Assembly: GCF_017873435.1 (NCBI RefSeq)
Contig: NZ_JAGGKG010000014.1
Span: forward strand, 62,001 to 126,000
Length of the DNA: 64,000 nt
Direction of reading: 5' to 3'
From: Paenibacillus turicensis
GTDB taxonomy: Bacteria > Bacillota > Bacilli > Paenibacillales > Paenibacillaceae
In this document: in pieces, positions 8,816 to 18,095 of the stretch
Layout: every line of letters starts with the position of its first letter
Position numbering within the stretch: the stretch's first letter is position 1
The notes under the pieces: generated by a model
What the model saw: only the letters and a program-made list of their open reading frames with translations
Database searches by the model: none
What the model was told of the DNA's origin: nothing
Translations under genes and position numbers: made by a program

Positions 8816-9101
8816 ATACTTGTTGACACGGATGATTCGTATCGTCTTTCTTTTATTCTTCTTAACAGTAGCGGTAGGGTGGGTAGTGGGGGGGAGTTTA
8901 CAACATCTATGTAAATGTCGTGTTCGTAAATGCCGTTAGCTCTTCCACAGCCCGATTATAAGTCAATTGCGAAGCAATATGATTACATTAAATACCAGCA
9001 TATGGTACAATTAGACCAATGGTTGTAAGGGAAGTCATAAGAGGGTGCATACAATTTTCAATCTGGATAAATATATATTAAACAGAAAGAAGGATGAAAC
9101 T

Positions 9102-9749
9102 ATGGATATTGAGAAACTGTTTATTAAGGGAATTAAAATAGATGATAGGTTCAGTTATAAATCGCTATATAATGACGATAGAGGGGCAGTCCATAAAGAC
9201 AGCTATAAGTTTTTGCTTAGCGAAGCTATATCTAAAGGCATTATTACCGTTGAGAAATACTTGATTGCCGAAGATGTTCGAGAAGAGTTATTTCATATCA
9301 ATGAAAGCTCTAAGGGTTTACAATACACTCTAGTACAGTGTCTAAAAGCATACCATAACGAGTCGGATTATATTATTGCTCCATTAATATATTTATTGAA
9401 GAGACTTGACCCCGATTTTACGGTGGTAACTAATGAGAAGTTGGAAATAAGATCCGATGTAATCGATGCTGAAATTAGTCCGAGAATTGACGGTAAAAAT
9501 GCTACGCCTAGACTGTTTTTCCCAAAAGAAAACATCGCAATTGCTGTTACAAATGATGATATTGAGAATTTGGGAGATATACTAGCTGTTAAAGATGCAA
9601 AGGTGTACATATTAGGAACAGATGACCGATCAAATATTATTTATGCATATAAAGTGAATAGGGCTAGTGAATTTTTTGAAGTTGCGGAAGGATATAAGGA
9701 AAGAGCAATAATGAAATTGTTAAATAAGGTAAGAGAGAACGAAATATAA
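9102..9749 (+). CDS. unknown protein, first gene of HEPN/GTPase operon (215 aa)
   Basis: I do not recognise a family. The N-terminal half is mixed helical (MDIEKLFIKGIKIDDRFSY; LLSEAISKGIITVEKYL). The C-terminal half has alternating hydrophobic strands (LFFPKENIAIAVTNDD, AKVYILGTDDRSNIIYAYKVN), suggesting an alpha-beta domain, possibly a degenerate nuclease fold. The ATG at 9102 follows AAGAAGGA by 8 bases; a GTG at 9045 has no site. The next gene begins about 30 bases downstream and the large GTPase follows, so it is presumably the first part of a three-gene system. Confidence 0.65.
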   Translation: MDIEKLFIKGIKIDDRFSYKSLYNDDRGAVHKDSYKFLLSEAISKGIITVEKYLIAEDVREELFHINESSKGLQYTLVQCLKAYHNESDYIIAPLIYLLKRLDPDFTVVTNEKLEIRSDVIDAEISPRIDGKNATPRLFFPKENIAIAVTNDDIENLGDILAVKDAKVYILGTDDRSNIIYAYKVNRASEFFEVAEGYKERAIMKLLNKVRENEI

Positions 9750-9778
9750 CAAATATGTATCAACAAAGGAGTGGTTCT

Positions 9779-10696
9779 GTGAGCAATGATGATGTTACAG
9801 CCAAACTGATAATAATAGGAGGTTACTCCTTAACAAGGGATATTATTCATCAAATATCAACTTTAATAGACACTTTGAAGAAAGGAGAATCTACTGAACT
9901 AGATTCAGCACATTATAGAAGTGTCCTTACGGCTATCACACTATTATCTTTTAATACTATTGAAGCATATGCTAATTTCCTTGCGATCCTTGCCGAAAAG
10001 TCGAATGAAGGATTAAGCGACGCTCCAAAAGTGAAAGAGGAGTTACATTATACAGAAGTTGATGCATTACTGGAAAGAAAAACATATTTTGAACCACGTA
10101 AGATGAGCATTGAAACACAAGAAAATAGTTTTCTACCTACCCTTGATAAGTTTTTTGTAGTACCTAATTTATTGGCTAAGTTATACGGTATCGAATTTAA
10201 AGTTGATAAAGGCGGGAAAGAGTGGGGAAGTATAAGGAAGCTTAAAAATGAAAGAGATAAGATTACTCATTTAAAATTTGATTTAAATTTACTTCCAAGA
10301 GCAGGAGACTTTGAACGACCTGATGATATGAAAAAAATTAATCCCACATATAATATTAACCCAAAAGATGTGTTCGATGGAATTGAAGGAGTCCGTTGGT
10401 ATATATTATTATGTGGAAAATTGATACAAACAATTTATAGAGAAAAAGTTAGCTGGATTAGTCTAAGCGGTACAGATACAGTCATCTATAAGATGCTAAG
10501 CGATTATAATAAGGTATTTAAAATATGTAGCGACAAATCATTCCAAAAGAATGTTCTTGAGATAGAAAAATTTGAAGTGGAATATGAAGATGATCTTGTT
10601 AGAAGTCTATCTAACTTAACTGGACGAGCCAATAATTCAAATGTGGAACTCAAAGATCTCTCTAGAACAGGTTTTTTTTCAAATAATGATAAGTAA
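9779..10696 (+). CDS. HEPN-like protein, second gene of the operon (305 aa)
   Basis: Mostly helical. Residues 153-168 read RKLKNERDKITHLKFD, in which RDKITH (Arg159 to His164) fits the R-x4-6-H catalytic motif of HEPN RNases; the helix before it and the LSFNTIEAYANFLAILAEK segment also suit a HEPN or related helical bundle. HEPN proteins in defence and toxin-antitoxin systems cut RNA. The GTG at 9779 was chosen because AAAGGAG lies 8 bases upstream. It lies between an unknown gene and a large GTPase on the same strand. The HEPN assignment is from one motif only and is tentative. Confidence 0.55.
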   Translation: MSNDDVTAKLIIIGGYSLTRDIIHQISTLIDTLKKGESTELDSAHYRSVLTAITLLSFNTIEAYANFLAILAEKSNEGLSDAPKVKEELHYTEVDALLERKTYFEPRKMSIETQENSFLPTLDKFFVVPNLLAKLYGIEFKVDKGGKEWGSIRKLKNERDKITHLKFDLNLLPRAGDFERPDDMKKINPTYNINPKDVFDGIEGVRWYILLCGKLIQTIYREKVSWISLSGTDTVIYKMLSDYNKVFKICSDKSFQKNVLEIEKFEVEYEDDLVRSLSNLTGRANNSNVELKDLSRTGFFSNNDK

Positions 10697-10769
10697 AAAT
10701 GAATTCGAAATTTCACACTATTGTATGCACTAGATTTGCGCTATTACTCTTAAAGGGAGGCAACATTTA

Positions 10770-12800
10770 ATGAAAGAAGTAGCAGCTTTGGTTGTTGGAA
10801 AGTCTGGAGCAGGGAAATCTGAATTTATTGGTTCTTTTTCTGAAAATAGCAATTTAATCAATTCGAGCGGTGGTGGTCAAACTACAAGAACAAGCGTCGA
10901 ATATAACTATCATATTGAAAATGTAACACCTTATGTGCAAGTCAATTTTCTAACAGAAGAACAATTTATTGAGAAAAGAATGTCTCAGATTGAAGAATTG
11001 AAAATCCCAAGTGGAAAATACGATTTAAGCATAAAAGAACAAGTGCTTGAAATAGAAGGTTTCTTTAACTATAAAGAGTTTGATTTTGAAGATAAAAGGA
11101 TTTCAAATCAAATTGATGATATATGGGAAGAAATACTACCGCTCGAATCACAGAAAGTTGATTATACATATGATGAGTATCAGTTGATTACAGAAAAAAT
11201 CAAGAAAAAAATGGGGGTCGATCTAATTGAAAGGGAAGAAACCTCCGAATTAAATGCCGATGATAGTAGTTCTACAAATAATGCGACAAGTTATAGAATA
11301 GATCATATCGTAGAGCAGTTACTACAAGCAACTTACAAAATATTAAGGGAATCAATAAGAGATTTCCCTAACAAATTCGAACTAATCAGTATAAGTGATG
11401 ATAATAAGAGAAGATTAACCTATTGTTTAAAGGTAGATGATGATAATCATTCTGTTACAGGGATGATATCAAAAGTAGTAATAAATGATAATATAAAACT
11501 GGTGTATAGAGATTTGTTAAATAATATGGGTATAAAGAAACTGACTTTTATTGATACTTATGGGCTGGATCATGAAAAGCTTGCAACAGCAGAGGTATTA
11601 CAAAACCGATATAATATATTGTTTAATGAGTTTCCTAATATTGAAACAGTACTTTTTGTCAGAGCGCTAGGGAGCGACTCACCAACTGATCTTGCAACAG
11701 CGATACCTTTAATCTACGCTAGTAACCCGGCAGTTGTACCTTATGTAGTGTTTACTAAAATTGATGAGAATAAGATCATTGAAGCTCAGTCCAATAAATC
11801 TAGAATAGATTTGGTTGATTTAAACAAAATTAAACCGATTAAGGCAGTTGATTATTTCTTAGCTAGTAGAAATGAACGAACTATTAAAAAGATTTTGAGT
11901 GAAGCTAATATTCCTGAAATTCTTATAGAAAGTCGATACGAAGTGCTTTTGAATAATCTAATGCCTTATTGTTCTATTGATAAAGAATGTTATAGGGATA
12001 ACAATAAGGAGTATGTAGAGCAGCTATTTTCTTCTATTCTAAACAAGGAGCATCTTGGTAAGTCTTTGGTTAATATTGATGCTCTTGAATCTCTTGCACA
12101 AAGTCCTGAATTTAAGTCTACATTTATAAGATTATTGAAACAAATGTTTATCAAGGCATCAAAAGATTGGTCATATTATACATTACAGCGCAGAACAATT
12201 GGTGCAAATAGGAAGAGATTGGAATCTGGCGAATTAGGTTATGATGGTACTTATTTGGATTCTTGGCAAAGCAGATTTAGTACGGGTTATAATCAAGTTT
12301 TCTCTAAAATATCACCAACTGATTTTGAACAATTATTTAAGGTAAATCAAAGCACAAATGAATCAGCTGCTATTCAAGAGATTTTGAATCAATTTTCTAA
12401 ATACTTTTTGAGGTTTGGAAATTATATCGAACATGGAAGTACAAATGAAAATACAAAATTCAAAAATATTGTAGTAGAGAGTAATCCAGAGTATATGAAA
12501 TATAACAATTTATATTGTGATATGCGCCCCATTCATGCATGGTTGTCAAAAGTATATAGTTTCGGTAACTACTTCGATAAAGTCGAGACGGAGATATATG
12601 ACGTTGTATTAAGTAAATTCGTGAAAAACTTCATAAAGGATTGTAGAGATCACAATGTGCGCATTTTAAGAAAAAGTATTAAGTCAGCAAAAGGAGATAA
12701 TTCCAAAATTGTGGAGGATTACTTCTTAAATTACGATAGTAATATTGTTGATAAAGAAATCTTTCTTTCAAGAATTAAGTCTATGAGTTTAACAAGATGA
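10770..12800 (+). CDS. large P-loop GTPase, third gene of the operon (676 aa)
   Basis: The GTPase motifs are all visible: G1 GKSGAGKS at residues 10-17, a switch-like GGGQTTRTS near 36, G3 DTYGLD at about 262-267 after the strand KKLTFI, and G4 TKID at 329-332. An insertion of over 100 acidic and helical residues separates G1 from G3. The remaining 340 residues are helical with no known domain. Size and layout recall dynamin-like or AIG1-like GTPases, but no membrane segment is evident. GGGAGG precedes the ATG. A perfect terminator 16 bases downstream closes the operon. Confidence 0.7.
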   Translation: MKEVAALVVGKSGAGKSEFIGSFSENSNLINSSGGGQTTRTSVEYNYHIENVTPYVQVNFLTEEQFIEKRMSQIEELKIPSGKYDLSIKEQVLEIEGFFNYKEFDFEDKRISNQIDDIWEEILPLESQKVDYTYDEYQLITEKIKKKMGVDLIEREETSELNADDSSSTNNATSYRIDHIVEQLLQATYKILRESIRDFPNKFELISISDDNKRRLTYCLKVDDDNHSVTGMISKVVINDNIKLVYRDLLNNMGIKKLTFIDTYGLDHEKLATAEVLQNRYNILFNEFPNIETVLFVRALGSDSPTDLATAIPLIYASNPAVVPYVVFTKIDENKIIEAQSNKSRIDLVDLNKIKPIKAVDYFLASRNERTIKKILSEANIPEILIESRYEVLLNNLMPYCSIDKECYRDNNKEYVEQLFSSILNKEHLGKSLVNIDALESLAQSPEFKSTFIRLLKQMFIKASKDWSYYTLQRRTIGANRKRLESGELGYDGTYLDSWQSRFSTGYNQVFSKISPTDFEQLFKVNQSTNESAAIQEILNQFSKYFLRFGNYIEHGSTNENTKFKNIVVESNPEYMKYNNLYCDMRPIHAWLSKVYSFGNYFDKVETEIYDVVLSKFVKNFIKDCRDHNVRILRKSIKSAKGDNSKIVEDYFLNYDSNIVDKEIFLSRIKSMSLTR

Positions 12801-12815
12801 TTAAATAGAAAGAAG

Positions 12816-12850
12816 AAGCCTTTCTTACGGTTTGCGTAAGAAAGGCTTTT
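12816..12850 (+). terminator. intrinsic terminator of the GTPase operon
   Basis: AAGCCTTTCTTACG (12816-12829) and CGTAAGAAAGGCTT (12835-12848) form a perfect 14-bp stem with a 5-base loop and a short T-tract. Confidence 0.85.
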
Positions 12851-12950
12851 ACTTAGAGGCAATTAAAGGAGAATGAGAAAAAATGTCGAATTCTAGAATT
12901 TGGAGCATAGTTCAAGACGACTAGTTGATACTAGAAAGTAGGTGGTTAAA

Positions 12951-14903
12951 ATGGCTCAATCTTCAATCACTGCACCAGTGGTACTGCCGTTCTCTGAATA
13001 TAAGTGGTTATGGGCTACATGGACAGTACGTGAAATATATAAAAATCCAGCAATTTGGCTAAAAGTGCTACGTGTTATGTATAAATATGAAGGTCTCGAG
13101 TATGGAGTAAATACATCCTCGGGTCAATTGTTTCACCAAGCACTTAACTCACTTGGTCTCACTGATGATAACAACAGTCCAATTTCTTTTTTACAATCGG
13201 ATAGGAGTTTTCTAAGGGGGTACCAGACCTATTGGACAAACACTGGTGTTTTAATTCCTCCAGATAAAAACGACAATAAAATTGGTCTAACTCCCCTTGG
13301 GAAGGCAATTGCTACGGGGAAAATGTTGTTTAAAGATTACGTAGAACATATGGTGAAGAAATTTCAACTGCCCAATCCGATTACTCAGTACAGACTCTTG
13401 CAGCAATGGAACGATAATAATTCGAATGTGAAACCACTAGCATTTATTTTAGAAGTGCTACTTGAACTATATAATAGAGCAGGATTTGGTAATGCTTATG
13501 TAACTGAAAGGGAAGCTGCAATATTAATTTATCCTCTATCTGCAACAATGAATCCTGGTGAAGTTTGTGAGGAGCTTCTAGCTTGGAGAGAAAGTGACCC
13601 AAGTTTTAATATATCCTTTATGTATATCAACGCTGCTATGGAAAGTAACGAATTTAGGAGTATAAAAGAGTTCCTTCAATTTCTATCAGCAGGCGAGTTT
13701 TTAGTAGCTACCGAAATGGCAGTTACGGACTTTAACATTAATGGTGGAGTGCTTGCCTCGACTAATTCGGTGAGAACGTGCTACTTCCTAAACATTATTG
13801 GTACAGGAAAGTGGAATCAAGTAGCTACTTCAAAACAAATCTATGACAGTATAACGTTGTTAATTGAGGAAGCAAATAATTCAGGTTATTTTATAGCAGA
13901 CCTAACTAAGCCTGAAATTGAAATAAAAACAGAGTATCTTGATTATTTAAGTGTTGGAGTTAATTTTAATGCAACTATCAGAACTGTTAATTTCGACGCT
14001 CAAATTGATCAATATGTTGAGCTTCTGAAAGATAATAAACAAATTATTCTGAGCGGACCGCCAGGAACAGGGAAAACGCGTTTAGCGTTGCAGATAGCCG
14101 AAAAACTTGAAGTGAACAATGAGTTAGCCCAAAAGGAAATGATTCTATTCCATCAGTCCTCATCATATGAGGATTTCATTGAAGGAATTCGTCCTAATGT
14201 GGAAAGCACAACTCTCAGTTATACATATAAGCACGGAATGTTTAAACTTCTTTGTAAAAAAGCGGAGATGTCTCCCGACAAATTTTTTGTGCTTATTATA
14301 GATGAGATTAACCGTGGTAATATTTCCAACATATTTGGGGAATTAATATTTTTACTGGAGCCGAGCTATCGTCATGCTGAGTATGCTGTCGAGCTTCAAT
14401 ACACTGGTGAAAGTTTATGGGTACCTTCAAATTTATTAATTATAGGTACTATGAATTCAACAGACAAATCCGCAATCGATATTGATTTGGCTTTAAGAAG
14501 AAGATTCTCAATAATTAATCTTTACCCCGATGTTGCAGTGATTAATTCTAAACTCAACGAATTAGGGGTAGAAGTATCATCTTCGGACGGTCGTATAATA
14601 GATATTGCAAAGACGCTGGAAGGATTAAACTCCATTATTTGCAGTAATGTTGGGTTAGGAGACGATTTTCAGATTGGGCAAGCTTTCTTACTTCCGCAAG
14701 AAGGTAAGGAATACAATGGGGATTTCTTATTAAAAGCTTGGAATTATAAGATTTTACCGTTGCTTAATGAGTATATACAACTATCTCCGTCTTTAAAAGG
14801 TGATCTCAGCGATATGGGATTCGTTATTAGGAATGGGCGTATACAACTATTCTCAGATGAAGATATGTTTAACTCATTACATCAACTGAGTGGGATTGTC
14901 TAA
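12951..14903 (+). CDS. McrB-like AAA+ GTPase/ATPase of a restriction system
   Basis: About 650 residues. The C-terminal AAA+ domain has Walker A GPPGTGKT at 369-376, Walker B with LIIDEINRGNISNIFGE near 448, which includes the McrB signature, then GTMNSTDKSAIDIDLALRRRF. The N-terminal 330 residues are likely the DNA-recognition part and are unlike E. coli McrB. The ATG at 12951 follows AGGTGG. Its stop overlaps the start of the McrC-like gene by one base. With two C5-methyltransferases convergent downstream, the likely role is the motor subunit of a LlaJI/BsuMI-like restriction enzyme rather than a methyl-directed McrBC; both remain possible. Confidence 0.88.
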   Translation: MAQSSITAPVVLPFSEYKWLWATWTVREIYKNPAIWLKVLRVMYKYEGLEYGVNTSSGQLFHQALNSLGLTDDNNSPISFLQSDRSFLRGYQTYWTNTGVLIPPDKNDNKIGLTPLGKAIATGKMLFKDYVEHMVKKFQLPNPITQYRLLQQWNDNNSNVKPLAFILEVLLELYNRAGFGNAYVTEREAAILIYPLSATMNPGEVCEELLAWRESDPSFNISFMYINAAMESNEFRSIKEFLQFLSAGEFLVATEMAVTDFNINGGVLASTNSVRTCYFLNIIGTGKWNQVATSKQIYDSITLLIEEANNSGYFIADLTKPEIEIKTEYLDYLSVGVNFNATIRTVNFDAQIDQYVELLKDNKQIILSGPPGTGKTRLALQIAEKLEVNNELAQKEMILFHQSSSYEDFIEGIRPNVESTTLSYTYKHGMFKLLCKKAEMSPDKFFVLIIDEINRGNISNIFGELIFLLEPSYRHAEYAVELQYTGESLWVPSNLLIIGTMNSTDKSAIDIDLALRRRFSIINLYPDVAVINSKLNELGVEVSSSDGRIIDIAKTLEGLNSIICSNVGLGDDFQIGQAFLLPQEGKEYNGDFLLKAWNYKILPLLNEYIQLSPSLKGDLSDMGFVIRNGRIQLFSDEDMFNSLHQLSGIV

Positions 14904-16186
14904 TGAGACGAGAAATTCATGTATACTATGGAGAGGGAGTTCATAGGTTTGCGCTAACCCAAAGAGATGAAGTTGTTCTTAGAAGTATGTTACAGGAACA
15001 AGATCGTTGGACGAGAACCACTCCTTCTGGCAGAAAATCATTTGAACCGTTGGTTACCGATTTTCAAAGAATTGATAATAACTATTGTAGCTTTAATCCT
15101 GGTCCTTATGTAGGTGTTGTTGCATTGAATGATGCCCGGCTTATCTTCAATGCACCAAAATGGTTGCGAGGACTAAATAATAATCATTTGTATTATATGC
15201 TCATTCGTTCGAATCCTTTGTTGCCTAAAACAGTTGATTTGCCAGAACTACCCTCTGAACAAACGGTTTCTGCCAAAGGACTACTAGAACCGTTATTCAA
15301 TCTGTTTGTTTCGGAAACTCTTTCAGCTTTAAAAAAGGGTGTTTATAAGACATATGTAAAAGAAGATATCGTTTCCCCAAACTTAAAAGGGAAATTGGAT
15401 TTTAGTAGGCAGGTTAGGCTAGATGTAGCATCTAAACCATATTTCGCAACACAGCGTCAGACATTCACTGATAAAAATTCACTTAATGAATTGTTATATT
15501 GGGCATGCAAAGTGATAGAAGTGAACAGTCAAAATAGTAAAACGCTTGCTCTAACTGAGCAAATTTTAGGATTACTCCCTAAGTTTAAGATCAACAATAT
15601 ATCTAAGTTACAATTTGTCTATCCGGAACGTAGGGGATTTCATTTGCGTTGGGCAGTAACCTTGGCAAAGCTAGTCGTAAATAAAGAATCTGTATCCTTT
15701 GAAGGGCATCAAGAGCAATTGTTCAGTATGGTCATTAACTTATTCGATTTATTTGAAAATTATGTGGCAAGTGAACTTATATTGCGGGATACTAAATTTA
15801 GACACCAATTCGAAATTCCTTTCGTCGATCAGTCAGGGAGTGGCACTAATACAGGATGGGATAGAAGAAAGGTGTTTCCAGATATCGTTTATAACGGTAC
15901 CAACAGGTTTGTTTTAGATGTTAAAATGAAAAAAATTCGGGGTTCAGGACCAGACATTAATGATATTTATCAGATTCATTTTTATGCAATGTTGCTTGGT
16001 GTAGCAAGAGCAGTTATTGTACATCCAATTGGTAGCCTAACGGCTGAAATAAAAAAGTTCCCTGTCTCATATAATCCAGGGAACTCAATAGAAATAATAT
16101 GTTATGGTCTTCCGATAGTCGGAACGGAATCGGAAATGATCAATTCAGTTGAGGAACTGTACAGTTATTTGATGACCTCTGTGTAG
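14903..16186 (+). CDS. McrC-like restriction endonuclease subunit
   Basis: A 427-residue McrC-family protein. The central part contains the family segment VSPNLKGKLDFSRQ, and the C-terminal nuclease core reads FPDIVY (about 325-330) followed by FVLDVKMKK (about 336-344), a PD-(D/E)xK site with Asp-x-Lys. It works as the nuclease driven by the McrB-like ring. Translationally coupled to the mcrB-like gene through TAATG. It ends in MTSV five bases from the end of a convergent methyltransferase, which also ends in MTSV because both stop regions lie within one palindrome. Confidence 0.9.
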   Translation: MRREIHVYYGEGVHRFALTQRDEVVLRSMLQEQDRWTRTTPSGRKSFEPLVTDFQRIDNNYCSFNPGPYVGVVALNDARLIFNAPKWLRGLNNNHLYYMLIRSNPLLPKTVDLPELPSEQTVSAKGLLEPLFNLFVSETLSALKKGVYKTYVKEDIVSPNLKGKLDFSRQVRLDVASKPYFATQRQTFTDKNSLNELLYWACKVIEVNSQNSKTLALTEQILGLLPKFKINNISKLQFVYPERRGFHLRWAVTLAKLVVNKESVSFEGHQEQLFSMVINLFDLFENYVASELILRDTKFRHQFEIPFVDQSGSGTNTGWDRRKVFPDIVYNGTNRFVLDVKMKKIRGSGPDINDIYQIHFYAMLLGVARAVIVHPIGSLTAEIKKFPVSYNPGNSIEIICYGLPIVGTESEMINSVEELYSYLMTSV

Positions 16187-16206
16187 AAATATTATACAGA
16201 GGTCAT
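16172..16206. terminator. bidirectional hairpin spanning the stops of McrC and methyltransferase
   Basis: ATGACCTCTGT (16172-16182) and ACAGAGGTCAT (16196-16206) are perfect inverted repeats. The hairpin contains the last codons of both convergent genes, so each strand encodes MTSV and a stop inside it. Confidence 0.7.
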
Positions 16207-17145
16207 TTGTTCGTTCTTAACTTTAATCGGAAACATTCTGGCAATATTGTATGCGAAAAGTGGAGGAACTGCATTCCCAATTTGTCGATATCCGTCTGTT
16301 TTAGAGCCTGAGAATACAAAGTCCATTGGGAATGTTTGAATTGTAGCGGCTTCTCTTACAGATAGTCTTCTATGATTATTGGGGTGATGGATTATAACGA
16401 CCCCACCCTTATCGTCACCTCTTGCAGTGATTGTTGGGGAAGGCTTATCAGGATCAATTACCCTATGACCCATATAACCATTAAAACGTAGTTTATATTT
16501 TGTATATTCGTGATTTGGTATATGTGGTGCTTCCTCTGGCTCAGGAATATCTCTTAATGCTTGTCCAATTGTTACCCAAGGTTTTTTGTCAGAAAAGTTT
16601 AGTTTTGAAGGATCACAATGTGTCGGCTCAGGGAAAGAGATAGTCTCTTTAATATCATTCCTAACACCTATAAATATAACGCGTTCTCTTATTTGAGGAA
16701 CACCATAATCCGCCGCGTTTAGTAGTCTGTACTCTACATTATAGCCAGCAGATATAAAATCATTTTTGATAAGCTCAATGACCTTCCCTTTGCCTAAGCT
16801 AAGTATTCCTTTTACATTTTCAGCAATAAAGTACAGAGGTTGTTTTTCTCGAATTACTCTTAAAAATTCTAAATAAAGTTTGTTTCGTTCGTCTTGTTCT
16901 GATCTGTTAGTATTAGCTACAGAAAATCCTTGACAGGGAAATCCACCTATAACCATATCACAATTAGGGATATCGCTTGTAGATACTTCCCTAATATCTT
17001 CAAGGCAGATGTGCTTCCCTATATTTTCTTTATATGTTTCAACTGCTTTGCTGTAAAGGTCGTTTGCCCAAATAATTTCATGACCTGCCTTGGTAAAACC
17101 TAAGTCCATACCACCAGCTCCTGAAAAGAGAGAGACTATTTTCAT
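16192..17145 (-). CDS. DNA (cytosine-5) methyltransferase, copy A
   Basis: A 317-residue C5-methyltransferase with all core motifs: I FSGAGGMDLGF, IV GGFPCQGFS with the catalytic Cys, VI ENVKG, VIII VPQIRERVIF and X RQIGNAVPPLFA. The region between VIII and X, the target recognition domain, is short. It overlaps the upstream paralog by ATGA and is clearly its duplicate, being close in sequence over the entire length. Two paired C5-methyltransferases next to McrB/McrC genes fit LlaJI or BsuMI, where each enzyme protects one strand of an asymmetric or two-cytosine site. Confidence 0.93.
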   Translation of the reverse strand: MKIVSLFSGAGGMDLGFTKAGHEIIWANDLYSKAVETYKENIGKHICLEDIREVSTSDIPNCDMVIGGFPCQGFSVANTNRSEQDERNKLYLEFLRVIREKQPLYFIAENVKGILSLGKGKVIELIKNDFISAGYNVEYRLLNAADYGVPQIRERVIFIGVRNDIKETISFPEPTHCDPSKLNFSDKKPWVTIGQALRDIPEPEEAPHIPNHEYTKYKLRFNGYMGHRVIDPDKPSPTITARGDDKGGVVIIHHPNNHRRLSVREAATIQTFPMDFVFSGSKTDGYRQIGNAVPPLFAYNIARMFPIKVKNEQMTSV

Positions 17146-18095
17146 CTTTTTCCCCCCGTTGCTACTAGAGACTTTTTAGAAGTAGAAAATTGGTGGGCTA
17201 ATTTCTCGGCAAACAAAGGAGGTACAGCATTTCCAATTTGACGATAGCAAGAGGTTTTTGAACCTATAAATATGAAATCTATTGGAAAGGTTTGAATTGT
17301 AGCTGCTTCACGTACAGATAGCCTTCTATGATTGTTCGGATGATGAATAACTACAACACCGCCACCGCCATTACCTCTTGCTAAGATAGTGGGTGATGGT
17401 TTGTCTGGATCTACCACCCTATGTCCGGTGAAATTTTTATTGGAAAAAACTTTATATGCTGAATACACATGATTTGGTATTGTTGTATTTTCATCAGGTT
17501 CAGGGATATGAAGAAGAGCATCTTTCATGGATACCCATTTTAGTAATTCAGAATCTTCTTTCTCATCATGACTAGGTTCTGGGAATTCAATAACTTCATC
17601 TATATCTTTTCTTATGCCAATGAAAATAACTCTTTGTCTAATTTGAGGTACACCATAGTCAGCACAATTAATAAGTTTATAGGTGACATTATAACCAGCT
17701 TCCTCAAAATCTTCTACTATAAGATTAAGAACAGCTCCCTTTCCCAAGCTTAGTATACCCTTCACATTTTCTGCGACGAAGTATTTTGGCTTTTTATCCC
17801 GAATGACTCTGTAAAATTCAAGATATAATTTATTTCTTTCATCCGATTCTGTACGTTTTAAATTTGCCAAAGAAAATCCTTGGCAAGGAAATCCACCTAT
17901 TACCATGTCACAATCGGGAATAGCTGCCGATTCAATCTGTCTTATATCACCAAGAATAATATGATCGCCGATGTTGGTTTTATAACTTGCAACAGCATCT
18001 GCGTCAAAATCATTAGCCCAGATAATTTTATGTCCTGCGTTAATAAACCCTAAATCTAAACCACCACATCCAGAGAACAAAGATACTATATGCAT
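17142..18095 (-). CDS. DNA (cytosine-5) methyltransferase, copy B
   Basis: About 317 residues: motif I FSGCGGLDLGF, IV GGFPCQGFS, VI ENVKGILSLGKG, VIII VPQIRQRVIF, X RQIGNAVPPLFAEK. The ATG at 18095 follows AAGGATGGTG; an upstream frame extension to 18131 has no site and adds residues outside the fold. First gene of the two-methyltransferase operon, transcribed towards the McrB/McrC genes. Differences from copy A concentrate between motifs VIII and X, as expected if the two recognise different strands of one target. Confidence 0.93.
   Translation of the reverse strand: MHIVSLFSGCGGLDLGFINAGHKIIWANDFDADAVASYKTNIGDHIILGDIRQIESAAIPDCDMVIGGFPCQGFSLANLKRTESDERNKLYLEFYRVIRDKKPKYFVAENVKGILSLGKGAVLNLIVEDFEEAGYNVTYKLINCADYGVPQIRQRVIFIGIRKDIDEVIEFPEPSHDEKEDSELLKWVSMKDALLHIPEPDENTTIPNHVYSAYKVFSNKNFTGHRVVDPDKPSPTILARGNGGGGVVVIHHPNNHRRLSVREAATIQTFPIDFIFIGSKTSCYRQIGNAVPPLFAEKLAHQFSTSKKSLVATGGKR

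Larger units (their letters stand above)
7964..9101. other. 1.1-kb region with gene remnants and a MITE, no intact gene
   Basis: Apart from the terminator, MITE and resolvase remnant listed separately, I see only debris. At 8099-8155 the minus strand reads ILSKIQDLEALTERLNT then a stop, like the C-terminal end of a coiled-coil protein. At 8880-8960 the sequence is G-rich with no frame. The promoter of the operon starting at 9102 should lie at its end, but I could not fix it. Confidence 0.5.

Noticed and set aside
12951-16186. Classical methyl-specific McrBC (type IV) reading of this pair
   Set aside because: Two C5-methyltransferases in the same cassette make a LlaJI/BsuMI-type system more likely; not fully excluded.
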